From: Tritrichomonas foetus
Lineage: Eukaryota; Parabasalia; Tritrichomonadida; Tritrichomonadidae
Assembly: GCA_001839685.1 (NCBI GenBank)
Contig: MLAK01000567.1
Location: 40,355-104,354, forward strand
Direction: 5' to 3'
DNA length: 64,000 bases
In this document: positions 51,323 through 61,586 of the stretch, piece by piece
How positions within the stretch are numbered: the stretch's first letter is position 1
Layout: every line of letters begins with the position of its first letter
Notes under the pieces: model-generated
The model's database searches: none
Told to the model about the DNA's origin: nothing
The model's input: the letters and a program-made list of their open reading frames with translations, nothing else
Position numbers and translations under genes: made by a program

Positions 51323-52525
51323 TTATTTCTTGATATTTTTAATTGTTTCGGCATATGCAGCTTTAAAAACTGGAACGGCCTTTAATATTTGATCTGGTGG
51401 TTTGCAATATGAGAGTCTGAAGAATCCTGGTGCTTTGAATCCAGTTCCTGGAACGACAATAACCATATGATCTGCCATTGTATTACAAAAGTCCCATTCA
51501 TCAATTCCTTCAGGAATCTGTGGGAATATATAAAATGCACCTTCTGGTTTCACATATTTAATTCCACATTCATCCAACATTTTCATGATGATTTCTCGTG
51601 ATTCATTATAGAGCTCTATATGAGATGTAGCTGGCATTACCTTAGGTAAAATTCTCATATGAAGACGATTAGCATGAACAAATCCCATAATTTCATTTGC
51701 ATGAGCTAAAGAATGAACCAGAAGACCAACATTCTCCAATAGTGGGTTTGCAATCATACATCCAAATCTCTCTCCTGGAACTGATAAATCTTTAGAGATT
51801 GAGTAGCAAACAATACTGAATGGATATGATTTGAAGATTTGATGGCATTTCACACCTTTATCAACGACACGAACATAAACATCATCAGAAAGGATGTAAA
51901 TTGGTCTTCCATATTCAGAGGATTTCCTTTTGAGAACTTCTGCCATCTCATCAATGCATTTTTGAGTGAAAACAACACCAGTTGGATTGTGAGGAGAATT
52001 TATGATAACCGCACGTGTTAATGGATTTATGGCTTCTTCAAGCTTTTGAGCATTGATTTGCCATCCTTCTTCAAATGAAGTATGAACTTCTTTGACAACT
52101 CCGTGGAAATTTTCCACATAGAAAGGATATTCCAAAAAGTATGGTGTGAATAATACAACTTCATCACCAACATTGAGAATTACTCTCAATGCCACATTCA
52201 TTGCACCTGCACAACCTGATGTTAAAACAATATGTTCAGGACCAACGGGAATTTCTTGAATCTTTGTGAACATTTCCGCAAGACATTTTCTTGGAGCAAG
52301 ATCACCAACAGTTGAAGAGTAACCATGACATAATGGTACTTCTTCGGCAGCTACTTCTCGAAGAGCTTGAAAGTATTCTTCAGGTGGCGGGACTCGTGGA
52401 TTTCCAATTGAAAAGTTGTGAACTGCATCTAGACCAAATTCTTCAACTAATTTATCAGCTCTATCAGACATCTTTCGAATTAAAGATCCCCCACTGGAGC
52501 ATGCGAGCATATATGGTGATAACAT
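51323..52525 (-). CDS. PLP-dependent aminotransferase, class I, bacterial type
   Basis: A 400-residue fold-type I aminotransferase, likely aspartate/alanine or aromatic type; the exact substrate cannot be told. Seen are HNFSIGNPRVPPPEEY (N-terminal), SGCAGAMNVAL (cofactor phosphate loop), INSPHNPTGV (the conserved Asn-Pro and the Asn that holds the pyridine ring), SDDVYV (Asp and Tyr), and SISKDLSVPGERFG, where the Lys forms the Schiff base. Near the end comes GAFYIFPQIP and GTGFKAPGFFRLSYC, with the Arg that binds the substrate carboxylate. The whole sequence is strongly like the clostridial family (SLGNPNVPAPEE, YSKSLSLPGERIG). It lacks an N-terminal hydrogenosomal extension (it begins MLSPYMLACSSGG). 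A promoter-like TCACTTCATTT lies at 52533-52543 upstream. Confidence 0.9.
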   Translation of the reverse strand: MLSPYMLACSSGGSLIRKMSDRADKLVEEFGLDAVHNFSIGNPRVPPPEEYFQALREVAAEEVPLCHGYSSTVGDLAPRKCLAEMFTKIQEIPVGPEHIVLTSGCAGAMNVALRVILNVGDEVVLFTPYFLEYPFYVENFHGVVKEVHTSFEEGWQINAQKLEEAINPLTRAVIINSPHNPTGVVFTQKCIDEMAEVLKRKSSEYGRPIYILSDDVYVRVVDKGVKCHQIFKSYPFSIVCYSISKDLSVPGERFGCMIANPLLENVGLLVHSLAHANEIMGFVHANRLHMRILPKVMPATSHIELYNESREIIMKMLDECGIKYVKPEGAFYIFPQIPEGIDEWDFCNTMADHMVIVVPGTGFKAPGFFRLSYCKPPDQILKAVPVFKAAYAETIKNIKK

Positions 52526-53936
52526 TGTTGCTAAATGAAGTGATGTTCATCGTTTTATTCAAAAAAAGAAACATCAAAGTAAAAATTCAATGAAATTCAA
52601 TATTCAGAAACTATTCAATTGATTGATATCATGGTTTTTACTGAGCATCGGCCTTGTCCAAAAGTGAGAAATTGCAAATAAATGAAGAAAAATTTTCTTT
52701 GTAATAAAATAATGAAATGTGAAAAAATGTTAAAGATTAGAAAAAAAATAATATCATCGTTTTAAAAAAGGGTCGAGTTTAGTCTAGAAAGTTGAGAAAT
52801 GTTCGATATTTTATTCATTTTTGTTGAATGTTATATGAATTTAGCGAAACGTACATTTGAACATCACTGATCGAAAATGAATCAGATAAATTGGCAAAAA
52901 AGAAGTCGAAATCCTCCAATAATTATAGCAAATTCATTGTTTGTTCTGACCAAATGACGACTTTGGCCATTTTAAAGCAAAAAGGAAATCAATATTATTA
53001 TCACAGAAGAATTGAATTTAATATCTCATTTGATTACATATGATTATATATTTTTGATAAATATTTATTTGAATGCATCTCGGGGCGTTTCGAAAATGAT
53101 ATGTTTTTTTTTACAAATAAAAATGAAAGCTTCTAGAGGCTTTATTTTTGCCATTTACCACCTGCACGAAAATGAGATATCTAAAAAAATGGATTAAGTC
53201 GATATTTTTCTCAAACTAGACTGGCAATGAATTGCCAAATATTACCCATTTTTTAACGACCGATTAATCATAGAATTTCCATTTCACTCATCTCTGAAAA
53301 TGAAGTCAAATATTCGTAACTGTAAGAATTAACAATAAATTGCGTCTTGGCATGACAACAAAATAACAATAGGAAGATTTTTTGGTAGATATAAATGAAT
53401 TTCAACCGAATATAAACTACTCAAAAAACTCAAAAAAAAGTGAACTGAAAAAATTAGATCCTGACATCAGAGATAAGATTGTTTCAGATAGAATTCTTAT
53501 GAAAAAACAATTCAGGATAAATGACTTTAAAGTGAAATGAAAAAACTTTTTAAATAATTATTAGAAATTCACTCAAAATGAAATATTCAATATTGAATTA
53601 CACATAGAATAAATTTGCACAAACTTTGTCTATTTCATTAAGAATTTTTGAAATGATTATATACAATATTAAATTCCATTATTCAATTTCGCCTAAATAT
53701 CCAATATGAAATGATGCAAATTCGAGATCTATGATGAATTTCTTCCAATCTACATAATTTCTATTCATTTAATTTTTGATTTATTATTTATTTATGATTT
53801 TGATTTCCCAATATATCATCAAAAACACTAATAAATGAATAACAAAAAAAGTTGAATATCTCTTCAGAAAAAAATAATATAAATTATTCAAAAAACCAAA
53901 TTATCTCATTTTTCAAAGGTCTATATTCAAATAATG
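52526..53936. other. Intergenic gap up to transposon B, no gene seen
   Basis: About 1.4 kb. Open frames in this stretch begin at TTG or are short, and none is accepted. The aminotransferase promoter lies at its start. Confidence 0.5.
52533..52543 (-). promoter_or_regulatory. Initiator-like motif of the aminotransferase gene
   Basis: On the minus strand, TCACTTCATTT lies 7 to 17 bases before the ATG at 52525 and fits the trichomonad initiator pattern. Confidence 0.45.
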
Positions 53937-53938
53937 AT

Positions 53939-55051
53939 GACTCTACAGATGTATACAAACTAACTAGCTCTAGATGTAGAAGACTATTGAGAGATCTAAA
54001 TGAATAATTGTTGATATTATTGTCATCTAAATATTATTTAATTGTAATCCTATTAATAATATATAAATATTATAATTTAATAATCAAGATACAGAGAAAA
54101 CCAAATCCAAAAAAAAATTGTGAGAAAAAAATAAACCCAACAGAAATTTCTGAGAATTATTGAGATAAAAAGTGATTTTATAGCATTAATATCTTGATTA
54201 TTTCTTATCATAAATCGAGCTTTTTATTATCATATGACCCTCCATCGAAAATTATAATGTTTTCCAAAATACAAAAATGAAGTATAAAAAAAATATTAAT
54301 AATTTTGATATAAATAAAAAAAATTTAGGCATCAATGAGAAGATTACGAATGTTTTGCCATCTAATTGGCGAGTCATCAGAAAAGTCACTTGGCATCGAG
54401 TCTGGAAAAAAACATATTGGATTCCATTTTTCTTGATTTGGTCTTTCAATCGTTGTATCTGTATACCTGCTTGAGAATGTGCTGTTGAGGACTGCCAGTC
54501 TATTTTCTTCATATACTAAAATTTTATGACAGAAAAGATTTCAATACATTCATATTTGTCAAATGGAAATTGAATTAATTCACCATCACTGAGTTAAAAC
54601 TATCAAAATTTTCGCGATTTTTAATTAAAAATCGATAGAAGAAGTGTAAATAGAATTATGGGAAGCAGTGTTATAATCTTTATGATTCTTGGAAAAAAAG
54701 CTTCTCACAATTTTTTTTTTAGGCTTTCTCCAAAATCGCTCTTTTTTCGGTTTAATTGTTGCAAAATTTCAAAACTATGAATAAATATGGCTCATAACTA
54801 TAAAATATAGATTTAACAATTGACTGAAAGCTGTTCACCCGAAAACTGAAACAATAGCTTCTTCAGAATCATTTTCGAAATATTTGTGAATTCGACCATT
54901 TGCGAAGTTTGCGATAAGGGAAATTTTCGTCATTCTTTTAGCTATTTGGGTTTTGATTTTTGACTGATGGTATTAAGTAATACTGATGATAAGGATCATT
55001 TGAGTGATTTCGTACGTTAAGACTATTTGGTTTGTATACATCTGACTCTAC
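53939..55051. mobile_element. Transposon copy B, 1097 bp, inverted relative to copy A
   Basis: The element runs 53947-55043. Its left end, AGATGTATACAAACTAAC, is the reverse complement of copy A's right end, and its right end GTTTGTATACATCT is the complement of copy A's left end, so it is inserted in the opposite orientation. The flanking 8-bp direct repeat GACTCTAC is at 53939-53946 and 55044-55051. Length differs from copy A by one base, and the few base differences seen by eye show that the copies are recent. The two insertions have different target duplications, so each arrived by its own transposition. Confidence 0.92.
54252..54512 (-). CDS. 86-residue ORF inside transposon copy B
   Basis: Same frame and length as the ORF in copy A, on the minus strand. 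Two differences are visible: FFQTRCQVTF in place of FFQTQCQVNF. It starts with an ATG at 54512. Function is unknown; it may be a relic of the transposase. Confidence 0.35.
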   Translation of the reverse strand: MKKIDWQSSTAHSQAGIQIQRLKDQIKKNGIQYVFFQTRCQVTFLMTRQLDGKTFVIFSLMPKFFLFISKLLIFFLYFIFVFWKTL

Positions 55052-55153
55052 AACCATTTGATTGGCTGATAAAATTTTTGACTGCCTCACACAATTCACT
55101 GCCTTTATATAGAAAAAGTTTGATAACATGTTTTGCATAAAATATCGGAAATC

Positions 55154-57772
55154 ATGGGATCTGGTATCTCCGCAAAATTTGACAACGTGACTCATCACTT
55201 CGATATAGGCGTCTGGAAAGTTCATAACGCAATCTCTAAAGCAACCGGAAAACGCGTCTCGCTTTGGGTTATCGATTATCATCTTCTCAAGCAAAAAGAT
55301 CGAAATAAAAAGACAAGAAGACGTTATCTTCAACATTGCGAAAAAGCCATTCAAATGCAGATGAAAATTCAGCATCCAAACATATTAAAAATATTCGAAG
55401 CTGCATCAGCTGGCAAAAAGTTCGGATTTTCATCAGAAAGAGTCGATTTCGCTCTCTCACACGAGAAAAAATACACCAGGGACGAAGCAGTGTACATAAC
55501 TCAACAATTAGCTTCCACTTTGAAATATTTGCATGACCACAGAATTGCATTTTTAGGGCACGAACCAGATAATGTTTTTTTGAATGAACGGTTTTCATTG
55601 AAATTGGGCTTATTTTTACACGCAGCTCAATTTCAAGATCATTCTAATAATTCCGGGAATAGCGGTGGAAATAATAGTGGTTCAAACAATAGCAATAGTA
55701 ACAACAATAATAGTGGAAGTAATCTTAATGTTACTTTATCTCATCCTTTCATGAACTGGTTCCAAGATTCTCCTTATTTCATTCCTGTTAATTATTGTGC
55801 ACCAGAAATGATTACACAGCAAACATTTACACCGATGGCAGATGTTTACATGTTTGCCTTAACGTGCGTTTTTGTTTTCACTGGAAAAGCTCCAACAGAA
55901 GCATCAAATGCGTCAGAAATTGACACAAGTTTGGCTTTAGTTGCTTGCTCGGATTTGCCTCCAGAATATTCCAAATTATTAAAGAATTGTTTATCAACAA
56001 ATGAATCAGCAAGACCAACATTTTCACAAATTTTGGAAGACGAAGCATTTACTTCTTTGGTTTGTGGCGTTTTTAAGTACATTGATCTAATTTCAAAGAA
56101 AGAGCCCAAAGATCTTTTTAATTTCTTTTCAGGATTGAAAAATATCATTAAAGTTTTTTCATTTCGAATAATTCATCAGAAATTCTTACCAATTTTTATT
56201 CATTTTATTAAGAAAGATGTTCGATATGCAATTGCATTATTACCAATGATTCTTAAAAGCCATCATAAATTTAATGATCAACAATTCTTTGAAGACATTG
56301 TGAAGCCTCTACAACCAATTTTAACAATTTCCGAACCACATGAGATCCCAGGAATTTTGATTGATCATATTGGAATATTTATTAAGCGTATTCCAGAACA
56401 TGACTATACAAAATATGTTTATCCTATTGTTCTGACAGCTCTCAAGTGCAACAGTAAGAAAGTTTTGGGACAATCACTCGCTGTTTTACCACAGCTGATA
56501 TCAATAATGCCTACTGAAAATATTAAAAAGGATTTTATTCCAACAATTAATAAATTATTAGAATTAATTCAAGATCAAGACTTCGCAATTTCAATTATTC
56601 GAACATTGATTATCACAATTAAAAAGACAGGCCCAGAATTTATTGCAGAATCATCAATACCTTCAATTCGAAGATTATGGTACAAACAACAATGGCCTGG
56701 TATCACAGAAATTATCGCAGACATGATTTATTTGATGAAAATTCCACTCGCAACTCAATTAAAGACATCTGTTTTATTAGCATCAGATATCCTCTCATGT
56801 TCAAATATCCCTACTTTAAACCAATCTCGCTTTGTTAATTACATTCAAAATGTCATGACACAAATTATCACTGAAAGAAATATCACGAACGAAGAAATTG
56901 AGCAAGCTGCTTCAATTCAGCCTAAAGAATACGAACTACCACAAAACGAATTGAAAGACCAAGGGGAAGAAGAGGAAGTTGAAGATGATGAAGAACTTGG
57001 AGAAGAGACAACTGTTAATGATGATGAAGATTCTTTGGATGATGCAAGTGAAATCGATAAAGCTGTCCTTGAAGAAAGAAAACACGAAATTCAAAAAATT
57101 AAAGACAAAAAATTCAGTTATACAATCGACCTTGGCTCAATTGTGCAAAATGATTCTAATTTACCTTCTCAAAGTAATAAAAATAATTACAGCAAAACTG
57201 CTAGATTCGACCGCGCTCATCTATTTTCTGAACATGAAAATTTAAATTACGATGTCGAAATTAAACGATTTTCATTAAATGAAAAATCAAACCATCCTCC
57301 CGAGAAATCAGTCAAGGTGCCTCCAATTGCATTTGATAACCTGCAACTAAACCATGGATTCAACGTTGAGGATTCCAATAGCGAATCTTCACGAAGTGCT
57401 CACAATAGTACAAATTCGAATGGATTGATATCACCTCGCATATATTCTCCAAGTGCATTAAGTTCGCCTCGCAATCCATTTCATAATCAAATTGAAACGA
57501 ATGTTAACCCGTACAGCATTAATTCACCCTCATCAATAAAGTTAGAAACACAGAATCAGACAAGTGTATCAATTCGTTATATTTTTGGTGAGACTACTTC
57601 TAATCCCTCAAGCCCTAATGATAAGAATGTATTTCAACGGAGAATGAGCGGCAACAATGAAGATCCATTCAGTTTATTCGAACAGAAATTCGTGAGATCA
57701 AATTCCAATTCTCCAATTAATTCGGAAAATTCAAGAGCGAAATATGATTCTGCAGAATTCGAGTTTGATTAG
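55154..57772 (+). CDS. SCY1-like pseudokinase (SCYL2-like)
   Basis: An 872-residue protein with an N-terminal protein-kinase fold (about 10-300) followed by HEAT-type helices (about 310-610), the arrangement of SCY1-like proteins. The kinase lacks its catalytic motifs: the VAIK strand reads VSLWVIDYH, the HRD loop reads FLGHEPDNVFLN, and DFG reads LGLFLHA. It is therefore probably inactive. The activation region resembles SCYL2 (NWFQDSPYFIPVNYCAPEM, then DVYMFAL). HEAT phrases such as FLPIFIHFIKK and PILTISEPHEIPG follow SCYL2 order. A Ser/Asn/Gly-rich insert (residues about 170-195) lies between the catalytic and activation segments. The acidic stretch (EEEEVEDDEELGEE) is followed by a long Ser/Asn-rich tail to the C-terminus. 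SCYL proteins act in clathrin-coated vesicle and Golgi traffic. The frame reaches a TTG at 55133; the first ATG, 55154, begins MGSGISAKF, a Gly-2 that might be acylated. Confidence 0.75.
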   Translation: MGSGISAKFDNVTHHFDIGVWKVHNAISKATGKRVSLWVIDYHLLKQKDRNKKTRRRYLQHCEKAIQMQMKIQHPNILKIFEAASAGKKFGFSSERVDFALSHEKKYTRDEAVYITQQLASTLKYLHDHRIAFLGHEPDNVFLNERFSLKLGLFLHAAQFQDHSNNSGNSGGNNSGSNNSNSNNNNSGSNLNVTLSHPFMNWFQDSPYFIPVNYCAPEMITQQTFTPMADVYMFALTCVFVFTGKAPTEASNASEIDTSLALVACSDLPPEYSKLLKNCLSTNESARPTFSQILEDEAFTSLVCGVFKYIDLISKKEPKDLFNFFSGLKNIIKVFSFRIIHQKFLPIFIHFIKKDVRYAIALLPMILKSHHKFNDQQFFEDIVKPLQPILTISEPHEIPGILIDHIGIFIKRIPEHDYTKYVYPIVLTALKCNSKKVLGQSLAVLPQLISIMPTENIKKDFIPTINKLLELIQDQDFAISIIRTLIITIKKTGPEFIAESSIPSIRRLWYKQQWPGITEIIADMIYLMKIPLATQLKTSVLLASDILSCSNIPTLNQSRFVNYIQNVMTQIITERNITNEEIEQAASIQPKEYELPQNELKDQGEEEEVEDDEELGEETTVNDDEDSLDDASEIDKAVLEERKHEIQKIKDKKFSYTIDLGSIVQNDSNLPSQSNKNNYSKTARFDRAHLFSEHENLNYDVEIKRFSLNEKSNHPPEKSVKVPPIAFDNLQLNHGFNVEDSNSESSRSAHNSTNSNGLISPRIYSPSALSSPRNPFHNQIETNVNPYSINSPSSIKLETQNQTSVSIRYIFGETTSNPSSPNDKNVFQRRMSGNNEDPFSLFEQKFVRSNSNSPINSENSRAKYDSAEFEFD

Positions 57773-57996
57773 ATCTAATTGTATATATTAATTATTCGGT
57801 AATTATATTTTATTTATTAAAATGCTATCTCTATTTTCTCTTTATATATATATATTATCCGATTCATTTTTATCTTTGATTTTTTGAATGAATAAGAATT
57901 TAAAGATATTTATTATTTCTTCTTTCATTTTTAAGCTTATCATATTGATTTAAAGAATAATAAGTAATAAAAATATTAATCCGATAATTTCAATCA

Positions 57997-59385
57997 TTAA
58001 TTATTAAGGAATAAGTCATTTTCATTTAAAATATTTTGTAATTTTTGTATATCATCTTCATAATGTTCAACTCGGTCACTGTTTAGATTTTCTATAGTTT
58101 GATGAATAATATTTAGCAAATTTTCATCAAGTTGAATAAGATTAAGCTCAATTATTTTCTTAAAAGCATCTATCATATTAGTAATATAAGGATAAGGTGT
58201 AACACTCATGTAATCAATTATTATATCAAACCCTCTATTAGAAATCAATATTTGGATATTTTCAGGAGATTCACATAATACATACACAGAAATACAACTC
58301 AATATTTCATATTTTTCAATTATGTGCATTTGGTCAATTCTTTTGATTAAAACAGGCAGTAAACCTGTTCGTAAAAATAGTTCACTTTTACTTTCCATTG
58401 CTGCCCTAAAGAAATTACACATTGCTGGCCAATGATCTGTGTAATAACGAAATAAACTATCAATTTCAATAAGTCTTGCGCATGTTCTAAAAATATTTGG
58501 TATATCCAATGATTCAATATCATTCCAATGAATAATATGGGAATAAATTGCAAATGTATATGTAGCATATTCTCTCCTATATATCGCATTATTGCTGAAA
58601 AGTTTTGGGAAAATATTCATACCTTTTATTTTCTCATATAAATCATGGTTTAAAAGTGCTATCGCCACAATACTCATTGTGGATTCCAAAAACATATTTG
58701 GTGATTGACTAAATTGATTAAAATAAGGTTCAAAAATATTTTCAAAAAGAATATATTCATCAGAGGGAAGAGTTTCAAGGATGTTTTTGAGAATTCTTGT
58801 AATCGAGATGAAAATTCCATCAGGACATTTTTTTAATAAGTATATCAATGTTTGGATTAAATCATGGTTTATCAAAATATGAATACAATCATAATTTTTG
58901 GTATAATGCATTAATAGGCTCAATGATTCGACCACCATTGTTTTAGATTGAATACACTGGATCAATAAAGATGAAAGGCTTTCCATAAAAATAATATTGT
59001 CTTGAAGTGATTCTGATGATAACAGTCTATTGACAAAGCATATTAAGCAATAGGATTCATGTGATAATTTGTTTGTTAGACAATATTGAAAAGCACTTGT
59101 TAAAGAAGACAAAAAAGCTTCAGAAAAAAAAACATCAACTAATTGAAAAGTTGGACAGTTCAACAATTCAAACAATTTGTTAATCTTCTTTAAATTACCA
59201 TTCATAAAATCATGAGCAATCGTTTCCAAATTCTCCCTGATATCAGGCAAATGCCCACCTTCATCATCATCAAAATACCAAACATGATTATTTTTTGGAT
59301 CTTTTCCAGAAATTTTTAGATGATGAATAAATTTTGAGTTTTCTGTATCTGTTGGAGAATCTGCTTTATAGTTATCGATATTCAT
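57997..59385 (-). CDS. ARM-like repeat protein, unknown
   Basis: A 462-residue helical protein. From about residue 60 it reads as paired helices with the length and pattern of armadillo repeats (FFSEAFLSSLTSAFQYCL, VESLSLLMHYTKNYDCI, DLIQTLIYLLKKCPDG and LLPVLIKRIDQMHI). The N-terminal 45 residues are acidic and polar (SPTDTENSKF and YFDDDEGGHLPDI). I see no beta-catenin or importin-alpha signature, so function is unknown. Parabasalid genomes hold many such solenoid proteins. It begins at MNIDNYKAD; no upstream ATG is in frame nearby. Confidence 0.62.
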   Translation of the reverse strand: MNIDNYKADSPTDTENSKFIHHLKISGKDPKNNHVWYFDDDEGGHLPDIRENLETIAHDFMNGNLKKINKLFELLNCPTFQLVDVFFSEAFLSSLTSAFQYCLTNKLSHESYCLICFVNRLLSSESLQDNIIFMESLSSLLIQCIQSKTMVVESLSLLMHYTKNYDCIHILINHDLIQTLIYLLKKCPDGIFISITRILKNILETLPSDEYILFENIFEPYFNQFSQSPNMFLESTMSIVAIALLNHDLYEKIKGMNIFPKLFSNNAIYRREYATYTFAIYSHIIHWNDIESLDIPNIFRTCARLIEIDSLFRYYTDHWPAMCNFFRAAMESKSELFLRTGLLPVLIKRIDQMHIIEKYEILSCISVYVLCESPENIQILISNRGFDIIIDYMSVTPYPYITNMIDAFKKIIELNLIQLDENLLNIIHQTIENLNSDRVEHYEDDIQKLQNILNENDLFLNN

Positions 59386-59835
59386 GCAGTTCTGTATAGG
59401 ACGAAACTGACTTGTTATATGAAATTCATCGTTCTCAATTTTTTCATTTGAATTGATTCATTTCCCGGAATTATGATCATTAATATATAAGTTAGATTTA
59501 TTATAACTCGAAATTAAGAGAAATATTATACCACTGTACTACAATCCAGTTTATAAAAGCAGTAATCCATTATTCAATCATAAAAGTTGATTATATGATT
59601 ATTAAAAAAGAAACACTCTATTCATTGAAAATTTTATTATGACAACATTAAATATAGTATATAAAACTAAAATAAGAACAATTTCTTGTTACTTTCCTAT
59701 TTAGCTTTTACAGCATAGCTCTAATCCAATCTGAATTCATCTGAATCTCAATAGATCTAATTATATATTATAAATAAAGAAAATAATTCGAATGAGCCAA
59801 ATTTAATAAAAATTACATAAAACTTCGTTTTCTTC
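59386..59835. other. Intergenic gap, no gene seen
   Basis: About 450 bases between two minus-strand genes. A+T-rich, nothing specific. Confidence 0.5.
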
Positions 59836-60984
59836 TTAAACAAGTAAAGCTTTCGCTCTATCTTGAATTGTTTTTGTTGAGTTTATCATCAAATTATCCA
59901 AAATAGGCTTAAGCTCGTGCGTCTTTTGGAAAGGGTGAATGTTGTCTTTGAATTCAAGTAATGTGTCCAAAATTAAAATAATGACATTATCATTGTTTGC
60001 TGTTGCTTTGAGTTTTCTTATCATTGGCAAAAACAAAACATTTCTTAGGTACTGTGTTGGAATGTAACTGGCAAGTTCACTGAGACAGTAAATATAAGCT
60101 TGCTGATAGATAAAATTATCGGATTTCGAGTAGGTTTTTTCGAGATTAACAAGAAGACTCTTCATTAGCCATGTCATATCTTTTTCTCCGTTTTCATGCA
60201 TGCAAAAATGCTCGACGAGTGTTGGAAGTGAGGAGATTGTATAATCTCTCACTTTTTGGCATGAGTCAAGTAAAAACTTCTCAATGAATGGATAAAGATA
60301 TTCATCAAAATAATCAGTTTCGGAAAGCATCGATAAAGCGAACACAAGTTCAGCTGCGTTTGTTCGAATTCGCCATTGTGAGTCGATAAACATCACATGA
60401 AGAGAATTATATAATCGACAAAAAACAAAATCAAATCCAAGATTACTAATAAAATATCTATAGTTGTTTGATGCAGCAATTCGCACATCATCATTGGGAT
60501 CAAGAAGGAGGCCATTTTGAAGAAAAATATCATTGAGCTTAGTTCGTGTAAATGTTTCTAATAAATTTTCATCGGTTTGTGCTTTTTCATTTTGCGTCTG
60601 CGCTGTCAGAAATGTATGCTGATGAATGATATCCGCCAAAGCACATCGAACGCTGGCAACTGGATCTTTAACATTATCTTTCATTAATTCGAGAATGTAG
60701 TCGTTATTCATGGCTCGTCTAATTTTCTCGGAATTTTTTATCGTTGCGATTCGAACTTGTGGTACTTGATCGTGTAGGAGGCTTTCAATTACATCGTTTA
60801 TTGGCTGTGTGTGAATCATTTGTGCAACAGCTTCCCGTATCTCGTAATATACATCTTCAGATGCTAAGCGAAATAAATTTGCGCGCTCTTTTGCGGGAAT
60901 ACTTGGGTCATCAAATTGTTTTATTGCATTAATTCGAACTGAAATGTCCGGACTGGATAGTAATTCCTGGAAGTTGTTCGACAT
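59836..60984 (-). CDS. PP2A scaffold (A subunit)-like HEAT protein
   Basis: A 382-residue HEAT-repeat protein similar to the 65-kDa scaffold of protein phosphatase 2A. Typical repeats are VYYEIREAVAQMI, DQVPQVRIATIKN, DPVASVRCALADII and PNDDVRIAASNNYR. The central phrase 'DSQWRIRTNAAELVFALS' parallels the PP2A-A sequence 'DAQWRVRLAIIEYMP', and QKVRDYTISSLPTLVEHF follows. It is much shorter than PP2A-A (about 589 residues, 15 repeats), so it is either a reduced A subunit or a related regulator. It would hold catalytic and targeting subunits together. No PP2A catalytic gene is nearby. It starts at MSNNFQELL after a TCAAAACTTTT element on the minus strand. Confidence 0.6.
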   Translation of the reverse strand: MSNNFQELLSSPDISVRINAIKQFDDPSIPAKERANLFRLASEDVYYEIREAVAQMIHTQPINDVIESLLHDQVPQVRIATIKNSEKIRRAMNNDYILELMKDNVKDPVASVRCALADIIHQHTFLTAQTQNEKAQTDENLLETFTRTKLNDIFLQNGLLLDPNDDVRIAASNNYRYFISNLGFDFVFCRLYNSLHVMFIDSQWRIRTNAAELVFALSMLSETDYFDEYLYPFIEKFLLDSCQKVRDYTISSLPTLVEHFCMHENGEKDMTWLMKSLLVNLEKTYSKSDNFIYQQAYIYCLSELASYIPTQYLRNVLFLPMIRKLKATANNDNVIILILDTLLEFKDNIHPFQKTHELKPILDNLMINSTKTIQDRAKALLV

Positions 60985-61559
60985 TTGTAAAAGTTTTGAG
61001 AGAAATTCTCAAATTTTGTGAATTTTTTGTTTAATTTTTTGAGTGCTCTTAGTATTATAAAATAAACCAATGAAAAACTCACAATTGAGTCAAATTTTGG
61101 ATAGTTCATCCTCCATCAAGTGAAGCAACATCACACTGATTAAGTGAACTTATAAGAAATGAAGAGGTTTATGTGCATTTCAACCAAACATGAAAAATAA
61201 CATCATTTTTATTGTATATCAAATAACTCAAACTATATAAATATATATTATTGTAAATCAAAATCTTCAGAGTGTTTTTATGGTTTTCAAATCTAACTTA
61301 TAACAAGACTTTTTACTTTATCAACTAATAATCTTCGGGAATATGAGAAATGAACCAAAAGGTTGAGTGTGATTTGGTTAAAAGTTGAATAAAAATGGCA
61401 GTTTTCTTTTTATTTGACCATTTAATTTTTTGGCGAACCATTTTCAAAAAGTTTATTTGTTTGGACAAATAAATTCACAATTTCGATTTGGAAGTTGGTT
61501 CGCAACCTATCTTTTTCAATAGATTTCAAAAAAATGACTATTGAAAAATTGAGCATGAA
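60985..61559. other. Divergent intergenic gap, no gene seen
   Basis: About 575 bases between divergent genes. It contains the promoters for both; nothing else is seen. Confidence 0.5.
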
Positions 61560-61570
61560 TCATTTTTTTT
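61560..61570 (+). promoter_or_regulatory. Initiator-like motif of the acetate-CoA ligase gene
   Basis: TCATTTTTTTT lies 16 bases before the ATG at 61587, in the usual place for a trichomonad initiator. Confidence 0.45.
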
Positions 61571-61586
61571 GACCTCTACATAAAAA

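Noticed and set aside
53012..53197. 61-codon plus-strand frame
   Set aside because: Starts at TTG; composition follows local A+T; no similarity recognised.
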